From: Parasitella parasitica
Taxonomy: Eukaryota; Mucoromycota; Mucoromycetes; Mucorales; Mucoraceae
NCBI GenBank assembly: GCA_025201805.1
Contig: MU619243.1
Location: 284,111-335,776 of the forward strand
DNA: 51,666 nt
Direction of reading: 5' to 3'
The translations under genes were made by a program, and so were the position numbers. The notes beneath the pieces are model-generated. The model searched no databases, was not told the DNA's origin, and saw nothing but the letters and a program-made list of their open reading frames with translations. Positions 34,679 through 46,174 of this stretch are shown one piece after another (within the stretch, counting starts at the first letter, position 1; each line of letters opens with the position of its first letter).

Positions 34679-35851
34679 ATGAAACCAGAGTTGAAAAGTA
34701 CTTTGGAAAGGCTAGGCGTGTTGAATAAATTAGAAGAACGTAAATACCCAAATGTGTTTTCTCTCAAAAAAAGTGCCATATTTATTGTAACCTTATCATA
34801 GTGGGTCTGGATTCCGCAGATGACATTTTATCTAAATCGTCAGCAGATCTTCAAAAGCTGTTACGCATTAACCACATTCAAGCATTTGTTATATTCAGAG
34901 CTGCTTCAAGAGATGTGTATGATTGGAAGGAAAGAGTAAAGACAGGCGATGAGCTATTGAATCAAGGTGCATCAATGCTGACAACAGGCGACCATGTAAT
35001 AGATAGCGTATTGAATGGTGGAATATCACTTGGGATGATAACAGAAATAGTAGGAGAAAGGCAAGTATCGATTTCTGTGGAATTGTGCACTCAGTAATAC
35101 TCTATACAGCTCTTCTGGAAAGACGCAATTAGCTCTACAGCTGTCGTTAACAGCCCAAAGACTCAAATCAAAAGGTGGTCTGGAAGGAGCAGCCGTATAT
35201 GTGCATTCAGAAGGTCCATTTCCTTCAGCCCGACTTGATCAACTTGTCAATAAATACCCAGCTTCTGAGCAGCAAGAGTTAAAGAGCAACATTCATACAA
35301 TCCGCATCCGTACTAGCGAAGAGCAATACCAAGTATTAGCCTATCAGCTACCTGTCTTCTTAGAGCGACACTCCAACGTACGGGTTGTAATAATAGACAG
35401 TATCAGTGCAATTTATAGAAGTGAACCTCCGTCAGGACGAAATCGATTTGACAAGATGAGCGAAATTTGTGAATTAGGGTCTCGACTAAAGAAATTGGCT
35501 GTCCAATACCATGTAGCTATTGTAGCAGTAAATCAAGTCTCAGATGTATTTTCCAAGGAAAAAAACGGTAATAGTGATTTGATCGATAGTTGGATGGATT
35601 TTAAGCTAGTCAACACGGACGAAAATAACCAAATGATTGGATTGTACATTCAATCTCTGTTAAAGAAGCCCATCTTGGGTTTAGCTTGGTCAAATTCAGT
35701 GAATACTCGGATCAGACTGGCTAGATCACCTATGCTGGAGAGTTTATCAACCAGGCGAGTGTTATTTGTCGAGTTTTCGCCAATTGCATCCAGATTAGGC
35801 TGCGAATTGACAATTAACGAGGACGGCATTCAGGCTACTTGCCCTGAATGA
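34679..35851 (+). CDS. XRCC3: RAD51 paralogue XRCC3-like recombinase
   Basis: DNA-repair ATPase of the RecA/RAD51 superfamily acting in homologous recombination (fungal Rad57 is the counterpart). Exons are 34679-34739, 34802-35060 and 35110-35851, giving 353 residues, near the human length. The N-terminal helical domain is followed by LTTGDHVIDSVLNGGISLGM, Walker A GESSSGKTQLALQL, GLEGAAVYVHSEGPFPSARL, Walker B VRVVIIDSISAIYR and the loop region VAIVAVNQVSDVF. LGLAWSNSVNTRIRLARS near the end matches XRCC3 rather than RAD51. The second intron begins GCAAGTATCG, and the Walker A motif is continuous only if splicing uses that GC donor. It is the cleanest non-GT intron in the window. Confidence 0.92.
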
Positions 35852-35915
35852 TCAGTAGTTGGTGGCATACTATCCACCATTAGCAGTCTTGATTGTGACC
35901 TTTTTGGTTATTTCT

Positions 35916-35941
35916 AAAAAAAAAAAAAAAAAAAAAAAAAA
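35916..35941 (+). repeat. Poly-A tract (26 bases)
   Basis: Uninterrupted A-run in the short spacer between XRCC3 and the Utp12-domain gene. Confidence 0.95.
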
Positions 35942-35985
35942 TTGCTCATAATAGACATATACACACATTCATCACATAATTTACT

Positions 35986-36761
35986 ATGGCAAAGAAGGGA
36001 TCAAAAGCAGCGGATGGCGGTAGAAGATCCTCGGTTGTAGCAACGTCAGTGGATTTAGAGAATAAACACATTTCCACCGTCAATCACAATGAAGACATTG
36101 GAAAGTTCAGTGTCATCCGCTCAGCGCAACAAGAGACAAAGCAAGTAAAAAGTTGGGAAGAGCTAAAAAATGAATGTGAAAGCTTGCAAGATATTCGTAA
36201 CACAATACGCCGTTTACCGTTAGACAACATTCTTCCCTTGCTTCAGGAATTGTTGGCACAATTTGATGTGCAACAAGCTCGCGATGCCGTTTTGACAGAA
36301 TGGATCAAGACGGTGCTTTTGACCCATACAGCCTATTTCATGACACTGCCCGAAGTTGTACAGCGATTGTCGACACTCTACAAAGAATTGGATGATCGCC
36401 TAACCGTTTACCCCAAGTTATTGGCTATGCGTGGTCGCTTGGATCTTATACAAAATCAAATCGATGCTCGCAATCGCATAGAGGAGGACACAGATGATGA
36501 ATCCGATATCGAACAAGTGCCATATAAAAGTGAAAGCGATGATGATGTGGAAGATCAAGATGACGAGGATGATGATGCGCATGATGAGGATGATTTACTG
36601 GGGATGGACGATGAAGAGGTATGTTTTCTTTGGCGTTTGGGCATACAGCATATTGATTTTTTCTTTTCTTGCAATAGATGAAGATGTTTAGGGAAGAAGA
36701 AGACGATTTGAATACGGAGGATGAGGACGACAACTTGAGTGATAGCGATATAGAAGATTAA
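35986..36761 (+). CDS. Stand-alone Utp12-domain protein (ribosome biogenesis)
   Basis: Two exons, 35986-36618 and 36678-36761, encode 238 residues. Residues about 60-150 form a Utp12 (Dip2/Utp12) domain: IRNTIRRLPLDNILPLLQEL, VLLTHTAYFMTLPEVVQRLS and YPKLLAMRGRLDLIQNQI. This is the region shared by SSU-processome WD40 proteins such as Utp5/WDR43. There is no WD40 propeller here or in the upstream frame. The C-terminus is a long Asp/Glu run typical of nucleolar proteins. A role in early 40S pre-rRNA processing is inferred. The basic N-terminus (MAKKGSKAADGGRR) fits nuclear import, and the start is the first ATG after the poly-A spacer. Confidence 0.82.
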
Positions 36762-37336
36762 ATGGAAGTTTACATGTAATAAATTATACGTAAAAACGCA
36801 AATCATTTTTACATGGAAACCTCAGGGCAATTGATAAGCAAAAATTCCCACTGTTTATGCGGCTTTCACCAGTGCAGGTCAGTCCGATTGATGGAGTGGC
36901 TAACGTTACATGGGTAGTGTGCTTAAAAACTGCTTTTTGCAAGGTAAAACAGTTATTCCCAACTAGTATAATTGTCTTCACATATAGAACATGATGCATG
37001 AAAACAAAACAAAATGCTCCTAGGTTGCAACTAAATATTATGATCATTCTTTGCGCCAAAATTATACACAAATCACAACCTGAAAGGTATATATCCAGCC
37101 GTTCGATGTATATTGATGCAGGAGAAAAACGGTTGATCGATAATATGAATTTTATGCCGTTCGATTTTATAAATACAGGTGCATAAATTACAGGACTTGG
37201 AGGGGGGGGCATTCGATACATTAATAGCTGTACGGTTTAAATGCAAAAATGGTATATATTACAGTAGCATTTGAGAAGGGAGTATATACAATACTTCTAT
37301 GTTACGCCCTCGCATCATATACATGTATAATTTTTT
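36762..37336. other. Convergent intergenic region
   Basis: About 575 bases between the 3' ends of the Utp12-domain and NIPA genes. Contains a G-run (37202-37209). No gene recognised. Confidence 0.45.
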
Positions 37337-38690
37337 TTAATGTCCAGTTCTGGTGGGCCTCATAACCAATTCAATGTCATCGTCTGAATCATGATTCAAA
37401 CCTGACAGATTTAATGATGAAGATCCTGCTTCATGGTCTTCTAGTAATGCCTCCTCGTCGTCTTCAGAAGACATATCTCCGTGTATATGGTGATGGGTTT
37501 CCGACGATGAGCCTCTGGCTATAGAATCGAGTAGATACACGCCTGTAAAAATGATGATAAACCCACAAAACAAGGATGCCACGTTGATGGGATTGTCCGT
37601 ATTGAAACCATGAAATAAAATGGCTGAGGCTATTATTGTGGCTGTCGTGAAACAAACAAAGTAGATGGGGTTGACACTAGTACAATCGACATTAGATTAA
37701 GCAATACGCATCCATACCACATACATACACATTTGTAGAAAATTGCTCCAACGCCTTATTGAAATAGTTCATTTGAACAACAATGCAGATTGCCACAATT
37801 AGGCCAAAGGCGTAGGTCGAAGGGTGCGTAAACTGATTGTTTCCAGCAAACGTTAATTTCAACGCAATTCCAAACGCCTTGATGGCCATTACTGACACCG
37901 ATCCCACCAAAGAGCAAATGGAAATGTAGACGAATGGATTCTTTGTTCCATACACTGGCACAACTTTATATATCATAAAGAGACTGACGCCAAGGACCAT
38001 GATACAGTACATGACAAAACCTTTCGAATGTCATGTGAGCAAACCCTTCTTTCCTCAACATACAGCTCGGCCTACCTGGTTGTAAAGCATAGAACAGTAG
38101 TTCATCTATGGATGTAACATCCTTGTCCTCTGGTGCATGCAACACTACGATGAATGCTCCTACTACAGACAATAAACATCCAACTTTTCCAATAGCGCCC
38201 AGTTTTTCCTTTAAAAATATCGATGCAAATATAGCTCTTATGGCAGAAATTGAGTAAGATTCGACGCAAGCACTTTTGTATCCTGACCCTTACCCAAGAA
38301 TAACACTTAGACTTCCTAATGGCGTTACTAATATCGGTGGAGCAAACGAATATGCCGAAAAATTCAATATTTCACCGACAGCCACTAGTGAAGAAAGACA
38401 AGCGTTAGATCAAAGCTGGATCCCTTTTTCTTTGCGTCTTTCCTGATATTTACTTGTTCCTATCCCAGCCCACCAAGTCCAATTCCTCAAGTAATGATGT
38501 TTTCCGTCTGCTGCAGACACACCTGGATCGTTGTTAGTTTCCTTCTCCAGCCCTACCATCTGGCTCTCATAAACATACCGTGTCGTCTTTTTGAATTGTC
38601 TAATCCCTTTTTTGTAATCACAAATGAGAGTCCAATAAACAAACTTGAACTCATGGCTAATATTAGCCCAATGTACTTTTCATGTAACAT
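37337..38690 (-). CDS. NIPA-type magnesium transporter
   Basis: Multi-spanning membrane protein of the NIPA/DUF803 family, which carries magnesium ions across plasma or endosomal membranes. Several exons from the ATG at 38690. Family landmarks are YIGLILAMSSSLFIGLSFVI with KKGL, YLRNWTWWAGIGT, EILNFSAYSFAPPILVTPLG, a SLSVILGAIFASIFLKEKLG stretch, CLLSVVGAFIVVLHAPED, NPFVYISICSLVGSVSVMA, FNKALEQFSTNVVNPIYFV and GFIIIFTGVYLLDS. The C-terminal tail is cytosolic-looking, rich in His, Asp and Glu (ETHHHIHGD, SSEDDEEALLEDHE), perhaps a metal-sensing or sorting segment. All introns traced are GT-AG. Confidence 0.9.
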
Positions 38691-38710
38691 GATTTTAATA
38701 TGTGTTTTGT

Positions 38711-38711
<1 letters not shown>

Positions 38712-38755
<44 letters not shown>
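38712..38755 (+). repeat. Poly-A tract (44 bases)
   Basis: Uninterrupted A-run just upstream of the NIPA start (a poly-T tract in the gene's own direction). Such tracts can exclude nucleosomes at fungal promoters. The length may be imprecise in the assembly. Confidence 0.9.
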
Positions 38756-38756
<1 letters not shown>

Positions 38757-39239
38757 GAAAAAGAAAGTTTATGGATGTTCTGCCTTTTAAAAGCGCAGGA
38801 GCAGCGTAGGACAAGCATCCACAGGAACAAGCATTCACACAATGATTATGCCACAGAATGGCTTCCCTCCTTGTTGATACTGCTTAGATGTAGAAATAAT
38901 TCCTGTGGTAGCTCCAATCTTGCACAAGGCAATAAATTTCTTTTGATACTTGATACACACCTTGGCCCCAAGGTTTCTGCAAACAAATCCTCATCATGTT
39001 GAATAGTACTGAAAGACACCCGGTCGCTTCGGAACTGCGAAAAGCTCTGGGGACCTCTCAAAGTAAAATGCAGAGTAAACTAGTCTGACATGTTTTGTAT
39101 CAACGACTAGTTTATAGCAAAGAAAAAGCCAAGCTAGGGTTTTTCAACAGACTATTTATAGATAGATATTATTTTATTTTACATTACATTTAAAGAAAAA
39201 ATCAAAGAGAGGGTTGTGGTATATATGCTTTGACAGATT
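38756..39239. other. Intergenic region
   Basis: About 480 bases. A 71-codon minus-strand frame (38846-39061) shows no family similarity and is not called. Nothing else recognised. Confidence 0.4.
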
Positions 39240-39554
39240 TTAACAAGGGCAAAATTCAGTCGAATGGGGCCCATTGCAATTGAGGCAGGTTTGAATAGGA
39301 TTTAACATTTTTAACAATTGCAAATTAAACATGCTGATAGAAGAATGAAGCGTTGGCTGGAGATTGGGTCGAGGAAATGTGTTCAAAACGGCACTTTCAG
39401 TGACGACAGATGGGGCTTTGGTGGCAGAGTTTGTTGAATAATTGGGCTGTTGCTGTCTAAGAACAGTGGCAGATAAAGGTCCCAACGATTTTGCAGCAAA
39501 CGGTTTGGCATTAGTTGCCAGCAAGGTCGAGAAAGAGCCAAGTGGAGGTGGCAT
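39240..39554 (-). CDS. Small protein with C-terminal zinc knuckle, possibly mitochondrial
   Basis: Unrecognised single-exon frame of 104 residues. The N-terminus is rich in Ser, Ala, Leu and Lys/Arg with almost no acid (MPPPLGSFSTLLATNAKPFA, SLGPLSATVLRQQQ), as in a mitochondrial targeting sequence. The C-terminus ends with a compact Cys/His cluster (CLNCNGPHSTEFCPC, pattern C-x2-C-x3-H-x4-C), similar in layout to a zinc knuckle. The 5' region is open without an upstream ATG in frame. A nucleic-acid-binding role would fit the knuckle but is a guess. Confidence 0.5.
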   Translation of the reverse strand: MPPPLGSFSTLLATNAKPFAAKSLGPLSATVLRQQQPNYSTNSATKAPSVVTESAVLNTFPRPNLQPTLHSSISMFNLQLLKMLNPIQTCLNCNGPHSTEFCPC

Positions 39555-39883
39555 TACTTTTATGATAAGACGAACGGAAAAACAGTTGCTCTCGAAAAAA
39601 TGTGTGTCAACACATTTTATTCTAATTAGAAATCTGCGGCGAAAAAAAATTCTGTATACGGTATTCAATCATTACAGTTGGATAAATTTTGTTTAGGCGT
39701 GTTGCGATACAAATTATCAAGCATGATGAACTGGTACAGTGTGTATTGTCTTCAAATGAGCTTTCTTCAGAAAATTCATGGAAGCAGCTAAAGGCTCGCC
39801 CAGTCAAGAGTAACTCGGATTGAATAAACCAAATTTATCAGCCACTGCTAATAGTATTCTTTATTTTATCATGATCAGCTTAT

Positions 39884-41163
39884 TTAATCTTGCCAAATGT
39901 CATCAAGCATGTAATTCTCAACTTTTATATTTTGCTTGGATAGTTCAGGGCATGTTTCTGAAATGAACGACAAGAATTCTTTGTATTCTTCGTGAACACA
40001 GCCATGCAAAATTAATTTTGCCAACTTTGTGTTGAAATTGGCCTTACGACCAGACACAAACTTCATTAGAGGGCCTGGATAATCACACTCTATTCTCTAG
40101 AATATTAGCTTGATTGTTTCCAAGTGCGGGAATCTCTTCAAAAATTTATAGACAGGGAAGCTAAGGTGGGGTTGATAATCATTTTTTACGCCATCCAATT
40201 CTAAAGTCTTGAGTCTTGGGAAACCTTCTAGGTATTTGAAAATATCCATTACTTTGACCTCCTTATCATCATTTACACATGAAAGGTCTATTTTCAATGC
40301 TTCCACAGAGTTTTTTTTGGTTAGATGCAAATAAATCCTTGATTCGAGCTTGAGGATCATCATATGGAAGCATCATTACCGTAATCGTTCTCAATTTGGC
40401 CCCGCTTGCATCCATTGCCTTCAAAATTACCGGCGTAATTGGGTAAATGTCGACATCATAAGTTTCGAGACAAGGGCTATAAGCAAATTTAGCCAATGAA
40501 TCTTCGCCAAGCTCCTCAGTATACGATTCATCATCATCCTTCTTGTGGTGGATTGTCAAGGTTTTCAAGTCTGGATACTTCCCAGCTACATGCAACAGTA
40601 AATTTTCGTTGCACCTCTTTGTATAGTTTGAAATCTGAAGCTCTTTCAATCTATTTTCTGCAGCAAGTGCAGCTGGAGGGGTCCGTTCTTCATCAGCACT
40701 GAAATCTACTTGCATATCATTTAAACAAAGGGTTTCCAATTTCTGTGCGTTGAGATGTAGTTGATTTATATCATTCAATTCCATTGCACCACGATGCAAT
40801 TTGAGTATTTTCAGGTTATGAGCTTTCGAAAGTTGCTAAATTAAGGGCTTGCACCTACGAAACGAATATCCTGTACCTTGATCACGATCATGTAAAAAAT
40901 CGATATCTAGCTCTATCAAGTTACAAAGTCCATTATTTTTTAACAATGCTGTAGACAAGGGACAGTTATCGAGTTCTTGAAAGTTAGTGATGTTTTCACA
41001 GTGCTTAGCATTTTGCTCGTTGACAACTATTTCATATTTATCAACTTCATCGTCAGCTTCATTATCATGTTCAGAATTATCCCAGATAAGCTCTTCGAGT
41101 TTATGAGGTTGTTTTGGTTTAGCCAATTCCTCAATAGCTTTAATAAGACGAAACTATTTGGAC
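39884..41163 (-). pseudogene. Decayed leucine-rich-repeat (F-box/LRR-type) gene, copy 1
   Basis: Reads as one LRR protein in the minus direction: KPKQPHKLEELIWDN, NLIELDIDFLHDRDQG, NLKILKLHRGAMELNDINQL, KLETLCLNDMQVDFSADEE, PDLKTLTIHHKKDDD, LRTITVMMLPYDD, LKTLELDGVKNDY, LETIKLIF and KFVSGRKANFN. It resembles the large family of F-box-associated LRR proteins in Mucorales, but the F-box itself is not seen. Three lesions interrupt it: an in-frame TAG at about 40839, a frameshift at the eight-base homopolymer at 40311-40318, and an in-frame TAG at about 40098. No intron explains them. It is most likely a pseudogene; sequencing error could account for the homopolymer shift only. Confidence 0.65.
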
Positions 41164-41319
41164 GTTATCCCCAGATGAAGCACTTGTTTCCGGGAAGTCT
41201 CGTTTATTTTGAAATATTTTGTTTAAAGTTGCAAAGTAATGATAATAGGCAATATCATGTAAGTTAATAATATCTTACTTGCCATTTTGTAATTTCTCAA
41301 TAGACCAGTTCCATATACT

Positions 41320-41800
41320 TCACAAACGTTTTATATTAACTAGCTTTTGCTCCTGTTTTAAAGGGAGCAGGCCCAACCCTGTGGAATGGATAGCTATGAT
41401 TAGATTCAACTGTCGATTTGGAAAGACACTTGCACCCATCTCCTTGATAATTACCGGTGTAATCGAGTGTCTGTCAGCATCACAAGTCTTGAAATGAAGA
41501 TTATGAGAAACGATATTAGCCAAATGAGCTTCACTATGCTTCACATTGCCCCTATAAGGTTTCTTTGTGTACTTCCCAGCCACATAATGGCAGTATTACT
41601 TGGTTATGTTTCTTTTGAAGCTCTGCTAATTTATTAGCAGTAAGCGAAGCTGGGAAGCTTTATCCATCTCTATCAGAACTCAACTTTATACACAGGATTT
41701 TGCTATGACCGCATAATCTAAACAAAAAATCTCAACTTTTTGTGCGTTGCGAGGGAGCTCATATAAACCACAGGCGCAATATACTTTGTTATTTCTTGGC
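41320..41800 (-). pseudogene. Second, more degraded LRR copy in tandem
   Basis: Pieces align in order with copy 1: NAQKVEIFCLDYAV (against NAQKLETLCLNDMQV), SSDRDG followed by a stop, LTANKLAELQKKHN (against AAENRLKELQISNY), AGKY, SHNLHFKTCDADRHSITPVI (against YSPCLETYDVDIYPITPVIL) and KEMGASVFPNRQLNLII. Stops and frameshifts separate them. It lies immediately upstream of copy 1 in the same orientation, so the pair is a tandem duplication that then decayed. Confidence 0.55.
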
Positions 41801-42272
41801 TTATAGGCGAGGGTAGGTGATACAAATAATACATAGGTGCAGAAACCTTACAAAACCATGGAACTGGAGGTGATGAATGGATCAGGTAGTGTTTTGTGAG
41901 GATGCTTCTGGATCGTCTTGTAAGAAATGGAGGATCTTGAGTGAGTATTATTGGGCACAACAAGAAGATTGGGAGTAGATCACGTTGGCTTTTGCTCTTG
42001 GTGGTCTTCCATGTGCAATTTCCGTTTACAAGCAATAAAATTCTCTGCTTAGAAGAGGGCATTACAAAGACAAAACTTTGGCAAAGTTTATAGCTTATGA
42101 TGAGTAGCCAAGGGGTTAAAAATTTCTTTCAAGATTGCTTCAAAGAAGAATCTGAGTAGATTTTTACTAACTATCTCAACAAAATATATTAGGATATTGA
42201 TTTAATGTGAAATTTTTATCAAATGCAGCAAGCTAAAATGTATTGTACATATACTGGTTTATGAAGATAGAG

Positions 42273-45200
42273 TTAAGTGTACAAGTGTTGCGTAGCAGCA
42301 CCAACAATAGGAATAGATTGGCCTTGGAGATCTTCAAAAGACAAAAACTTTGTTGGAAACTCAACAAGATGACCACGAACAGTATCCAAATGTTGACGAA
42401 CTTCTTGAAGAGACATATTAGGGTCGTGCACATGGCCCAAGTCAATTTTTTTGGGATCAGGGTAGAATTTATGATATTCATCCCAAGTTAAAATTGTGTC
42501 ATCAGGAACACAATGGAATACCTCACGGAAGGCAGTCGTGTTGGCATAAGCTGTGTGATTCCAGCGACCTAAAGTTTCATCATCCAATGGGTCCATAACC
42601 CAATAATCTTCCTTGGTTTGAGTGGTGTCAATTTGTAAAACAGGCAAAGGCAGCATGGCATTATTAACAACATCAATAGGCTCCTCTTCAAGCAAGCCTA
42701 AATGCTCCTTCCATAACTGACGACGTAAAGTGGCAGCAAATCTGCTTGCTTGATACTGTTATAATCAAGTTAGCGCGAGCATTATGAGACACATTGTAGA
42801 AACATACTGGTTGGCCATTCATACGAGAACTGATCATGTCTTTATCCTCCGTGATCAACGCAATTTCAGAATCGCGATCACCACATTGAGATCTATCATT
42901 CAAGTTTGCAGAACCCATAATGACAACGCGGTCATCAGCAATCAGCAATTTGGCGTGGATGTACAGCTCTTCCGTAACGTATTCACTGACTTCTTGTCTT
43001 TCGGCAACTTCGTCGCGGTGGTTGCTTTGGTGAATATTACTAACCCATGGCTCATCGCGAACAGGTCTACGATGACTATCTATTGAATCTGAAGCAATAC
43101 TATCAGGGTAAGTGTGATGATGTTCCTGAGATTGATGCCTATGACGTTGCAAAATATCAGGGGAAACGAACCCAGCAGGCGGCACAGGTTTATAGGGATT
43201 ACCAACTAGGGTAGTCTCAACCTCCTGCTGCGTCAATGGTATTCCATCTTTGTGAGGCGTTAAACCAGCATCACGGGCCAGCATTTCTTCAACCATAGGC
43301 CGGTTGATACGATCGTAGCTTCTTAAGCTGTAGAATCTGATATATTCATCGGGATTGATGTTGAGGGCCTTTAACTTCTCGAGGATACTCTTTTGACCAC
43401 TGCAGATCGAGACGTACTGATAGTACATGACAAGTCTACAGACGAGATGACATTTCAGAAATCACTGTTACTACATACTTTACGGGAGTTTACCTTGCAG
43501 TAGCAGCATCCTTGGTGCTCAGCTCGGCTGGAAATGCAGGCATCAGTGGCATCAAGATGAATACCTTGAATTTTTCTTGTTCGTCGAATGCTCTCTTGAT
43601 GCGATTCACAATAGCAGCACCAATTTGGTTCTTCAGAATATAATTGCTGTCGTCTTCTGTGGTAGTAACTAGTGGGTACGTTCTTTTAATACAATGTGAT
43701 TGAGGGCTTGTACAATAACTACTTACTAAAGAATTGGTTTTCAATATAGACATAATGTTGAGAATTGTTAATGACATCAATGTATGCATTTTGGATCGAA
43801 TGCTATTCGAATATTGTTGCGTTGATGACTGGGTCCATGCAAACTTTCGTAATCTTACCTCTAAATTAATACCAGTGCTCCATTCTGCACTACTACGAAG
43901 TACCTGCGTCTTGCATGTGCCATGCACACCAGAAGTATTATGTTCGTAATGGTACGAACGAAACATTCTACTATCAAGAGAGATATTAAATTTTTGGTAA
44001 TTGCTGTATCCGCCAAGTGGAGGCTTCAAAAATGGTGCCTTGCTTTTATCCAAAGACTTGGAATTTTTGACAAAGTTCCACCTATCACAGAAATGGCGTG
44101 CAACATCTAAAACAGGTTCACCAAGCTGGAAAATAAAGTTAGGGTTATTAGTACAAATAAACAGTATGAAACACATTACCATACAGAGGGAGATATCATG
44201 CCAAGGCATACGAGGGATGACAGTCTTGTCGATTAATCTCATATCCCATTCTTTCACTAAATGTCAAAGTTGTAAGCTTATATATTTATATGTGGCATAT
44301 TCTTCCATGTAGGCACCTTTCTCAAAATCTCTTAATCGGGCATCACTATAATCTTGGCCTGGATAGACTTCCAAGTGAGGGTCAGAACAGGTAAAGTCGG
44401 CTAATCGGTGAGCATGTGTATCCCATCGTCTAGATAAACAAAGAATAATAAATCAACTGCACATAGTGCCTATAAAATAACTAGTACCCATAACAGAGAT
44501 CGATACCGCCCAAAAATGCAATGCGGTTATCAACGACGACGAATTTTTCATGATGTGACCAAAAGAAAGTACCCCCAACAGCATGATCAGGATGTCTTTG
44601 AACTGCAGAATGTATTATATAATGGAGTTTTACTCAAGGAAAGGTATTAATATTTACCCACAATATTTTCATGCAAGTCTTGCAAAGCCTTTTTAGTGTG
44701 AGCACTGTCTAAGGTTAATGCTAATTCGACTTCCTGTATAATGTGCGCATACATCAGTGTTATATTCACGTCATTCACACTTACGCCCCTTTTGTCATAC
44801 CTTGTACACAACAATGTAAATCATGACGCCCTCTTCGGCCTTTCTTTTCAGTAATGCGTCGATACGATATTGTGGAAATTTCGCTGGCGGTCTTTTCAAA
44901 TACTGGATGGCCTGCTGTGAGCCTAGTTTCCACAATTAAATCATCATGATTTCCACTTACCAATTCTGGAGACTATCATTTACAAGAAAATAAGATGCTT
45001 TAATGCCGAGAATAATTGAATCATTTATTCAGGAACCTTACCAACCACCAATCCTCGATAAAAATGACTTTTTGAGCACTTTCGATTGCCTCTGCAACAG
45101 CCCTGAACAAAACCTTTTAGTGTACGTGATCAAAACCTCAAAACTGTACACTCACCAGCAATAGTCGTGGCCATCAATGAAGTATTTTACCATAGCGTTT

Positions 45201-45343
45201 TGACGAATAGGGGCAAACGAGCCATATCGATGACTCTCCATCATGTAACCTTCTTCTTCATTATCTTCCTTCTTGTCGCTAGTGGAAGCAATTGCCTCAA
45301 TTTTATGCTTGACCTTATTAGCTAAATGGTTTAATATAGGCAT
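42273..45343 (-). CDS. Phospholipase D (PLD1-type, HKD superfamily)
   Basis: Hydrolyses phosphatidylcholine to phosphatidate; used in vesicle traffic and sporulation. About thirteen exons from the ATG at 45343. The conserved PLD1 core is complete: [20 protein letters not shown], the first HKD motif in [40 protein letters not shown] with NQFF, and the second HKD in [20 protein letters not shown]. The C-terminal segment ([11 protein letters not shown]) is typical. Only about 65 residues precede the catalytic core, so the PX and PH domains of yeast Spo14 or animal PLD1 are missing; this is a short-form enzyme. The SPEL of the WWLSPELY motif is coded by a 12-base exon (44961-44972). Confidence 0.92.
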
Positions 45344-46174
45344 TATTTTTAACAAAAAAAGACAAAGGAAAAAAAGAAAAGAAAAGGAAAGGAAAAAGAA
45401 AGGAAGGAAGAAAAGTGCAAGGATGGACTATTCTATTTATATGGGCAGCAGAATTTGCGTTTTTACCTACTTTTTTTGTTTAAAATGACTAAATGTTGGT
45501 ATAATAAATATACGAATTTTCTACAAATAAAGGGGAGAGTAACCGTTTAAGAATTACCTATACCTTTGGTCAAAAACATGATTTCCACTGAATAAAACGA
45601 ACCTTATTCATGAATATAGATACAACCTGATGTTTGAGTTTTTATTAAAAGTCTTTTTAATACATGATGTGAATTAACCGAAATTAGGTTAGTTTTCGAT
45701 TACTACAAATACATATACTTTAATGTCCAAATAACGATGATATTGCACACTGTGCCTTACATTGATTAGAGCTGTTTAAGCGAGATGCTAATTTTTGTGC
45801 CAAGAAATGTCTCAAAGATGAGTTTCTCAAAAAATTTACGTCTTAATTTTACCCGAGACGATTGTTTTCGATGTGATAGCCATACATGATCATTGTGGGC
45901 CTCTCTGTATGTAACCACCTGCAATCGTTCAAGTATACAGTTCTACGCAAATTGTTTCCAAGTAGCACGCTGAATTATAATCCTGCCTTACGAAAAAATT
46001 TACACATAGACTTAATTCAAGGAAACTCTCGTATGAAAACGATGTTTGATTGCGCATTTGTAGACATGCAAGTTGCACCCAGAAGGCGTTTGAAATTAGA
46101 GGCCTCATCCTCCTCCAATATCGCTACCAAAGCAGCAAACACCTTTTTTTTTCTTTTCTTTTCATTTTAAACTT
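45344..46174. promoter_or_regulatory. Divergent promoter region between PLD and SEC6
   Basis: About 830 bases between two start codons on opposite strands. A 94-codon plus-strand frame ends just before SEC6, with no family similarity. An A/G-rich purine stretch lies next to the PLD start (45360-45420). Confidence 0.5.

Noticed and set aside
38846-39061. 71-codon minus-strand frame upstream of NIPA
   Set aside because: No recognisable motif, no promoter or splice evidence.
41718-42062. 114-codon minus-strand frame
   Set aside because: It overlaps the second LRR copy, whose residues read in a different frame.
45886-46170. 94-codon plus-strand frame in the PLD-SEC6 promoter
   Set aside because: Low-complexity Phe tail from a T-run, no similarity; more likely leader or promoter sequence.
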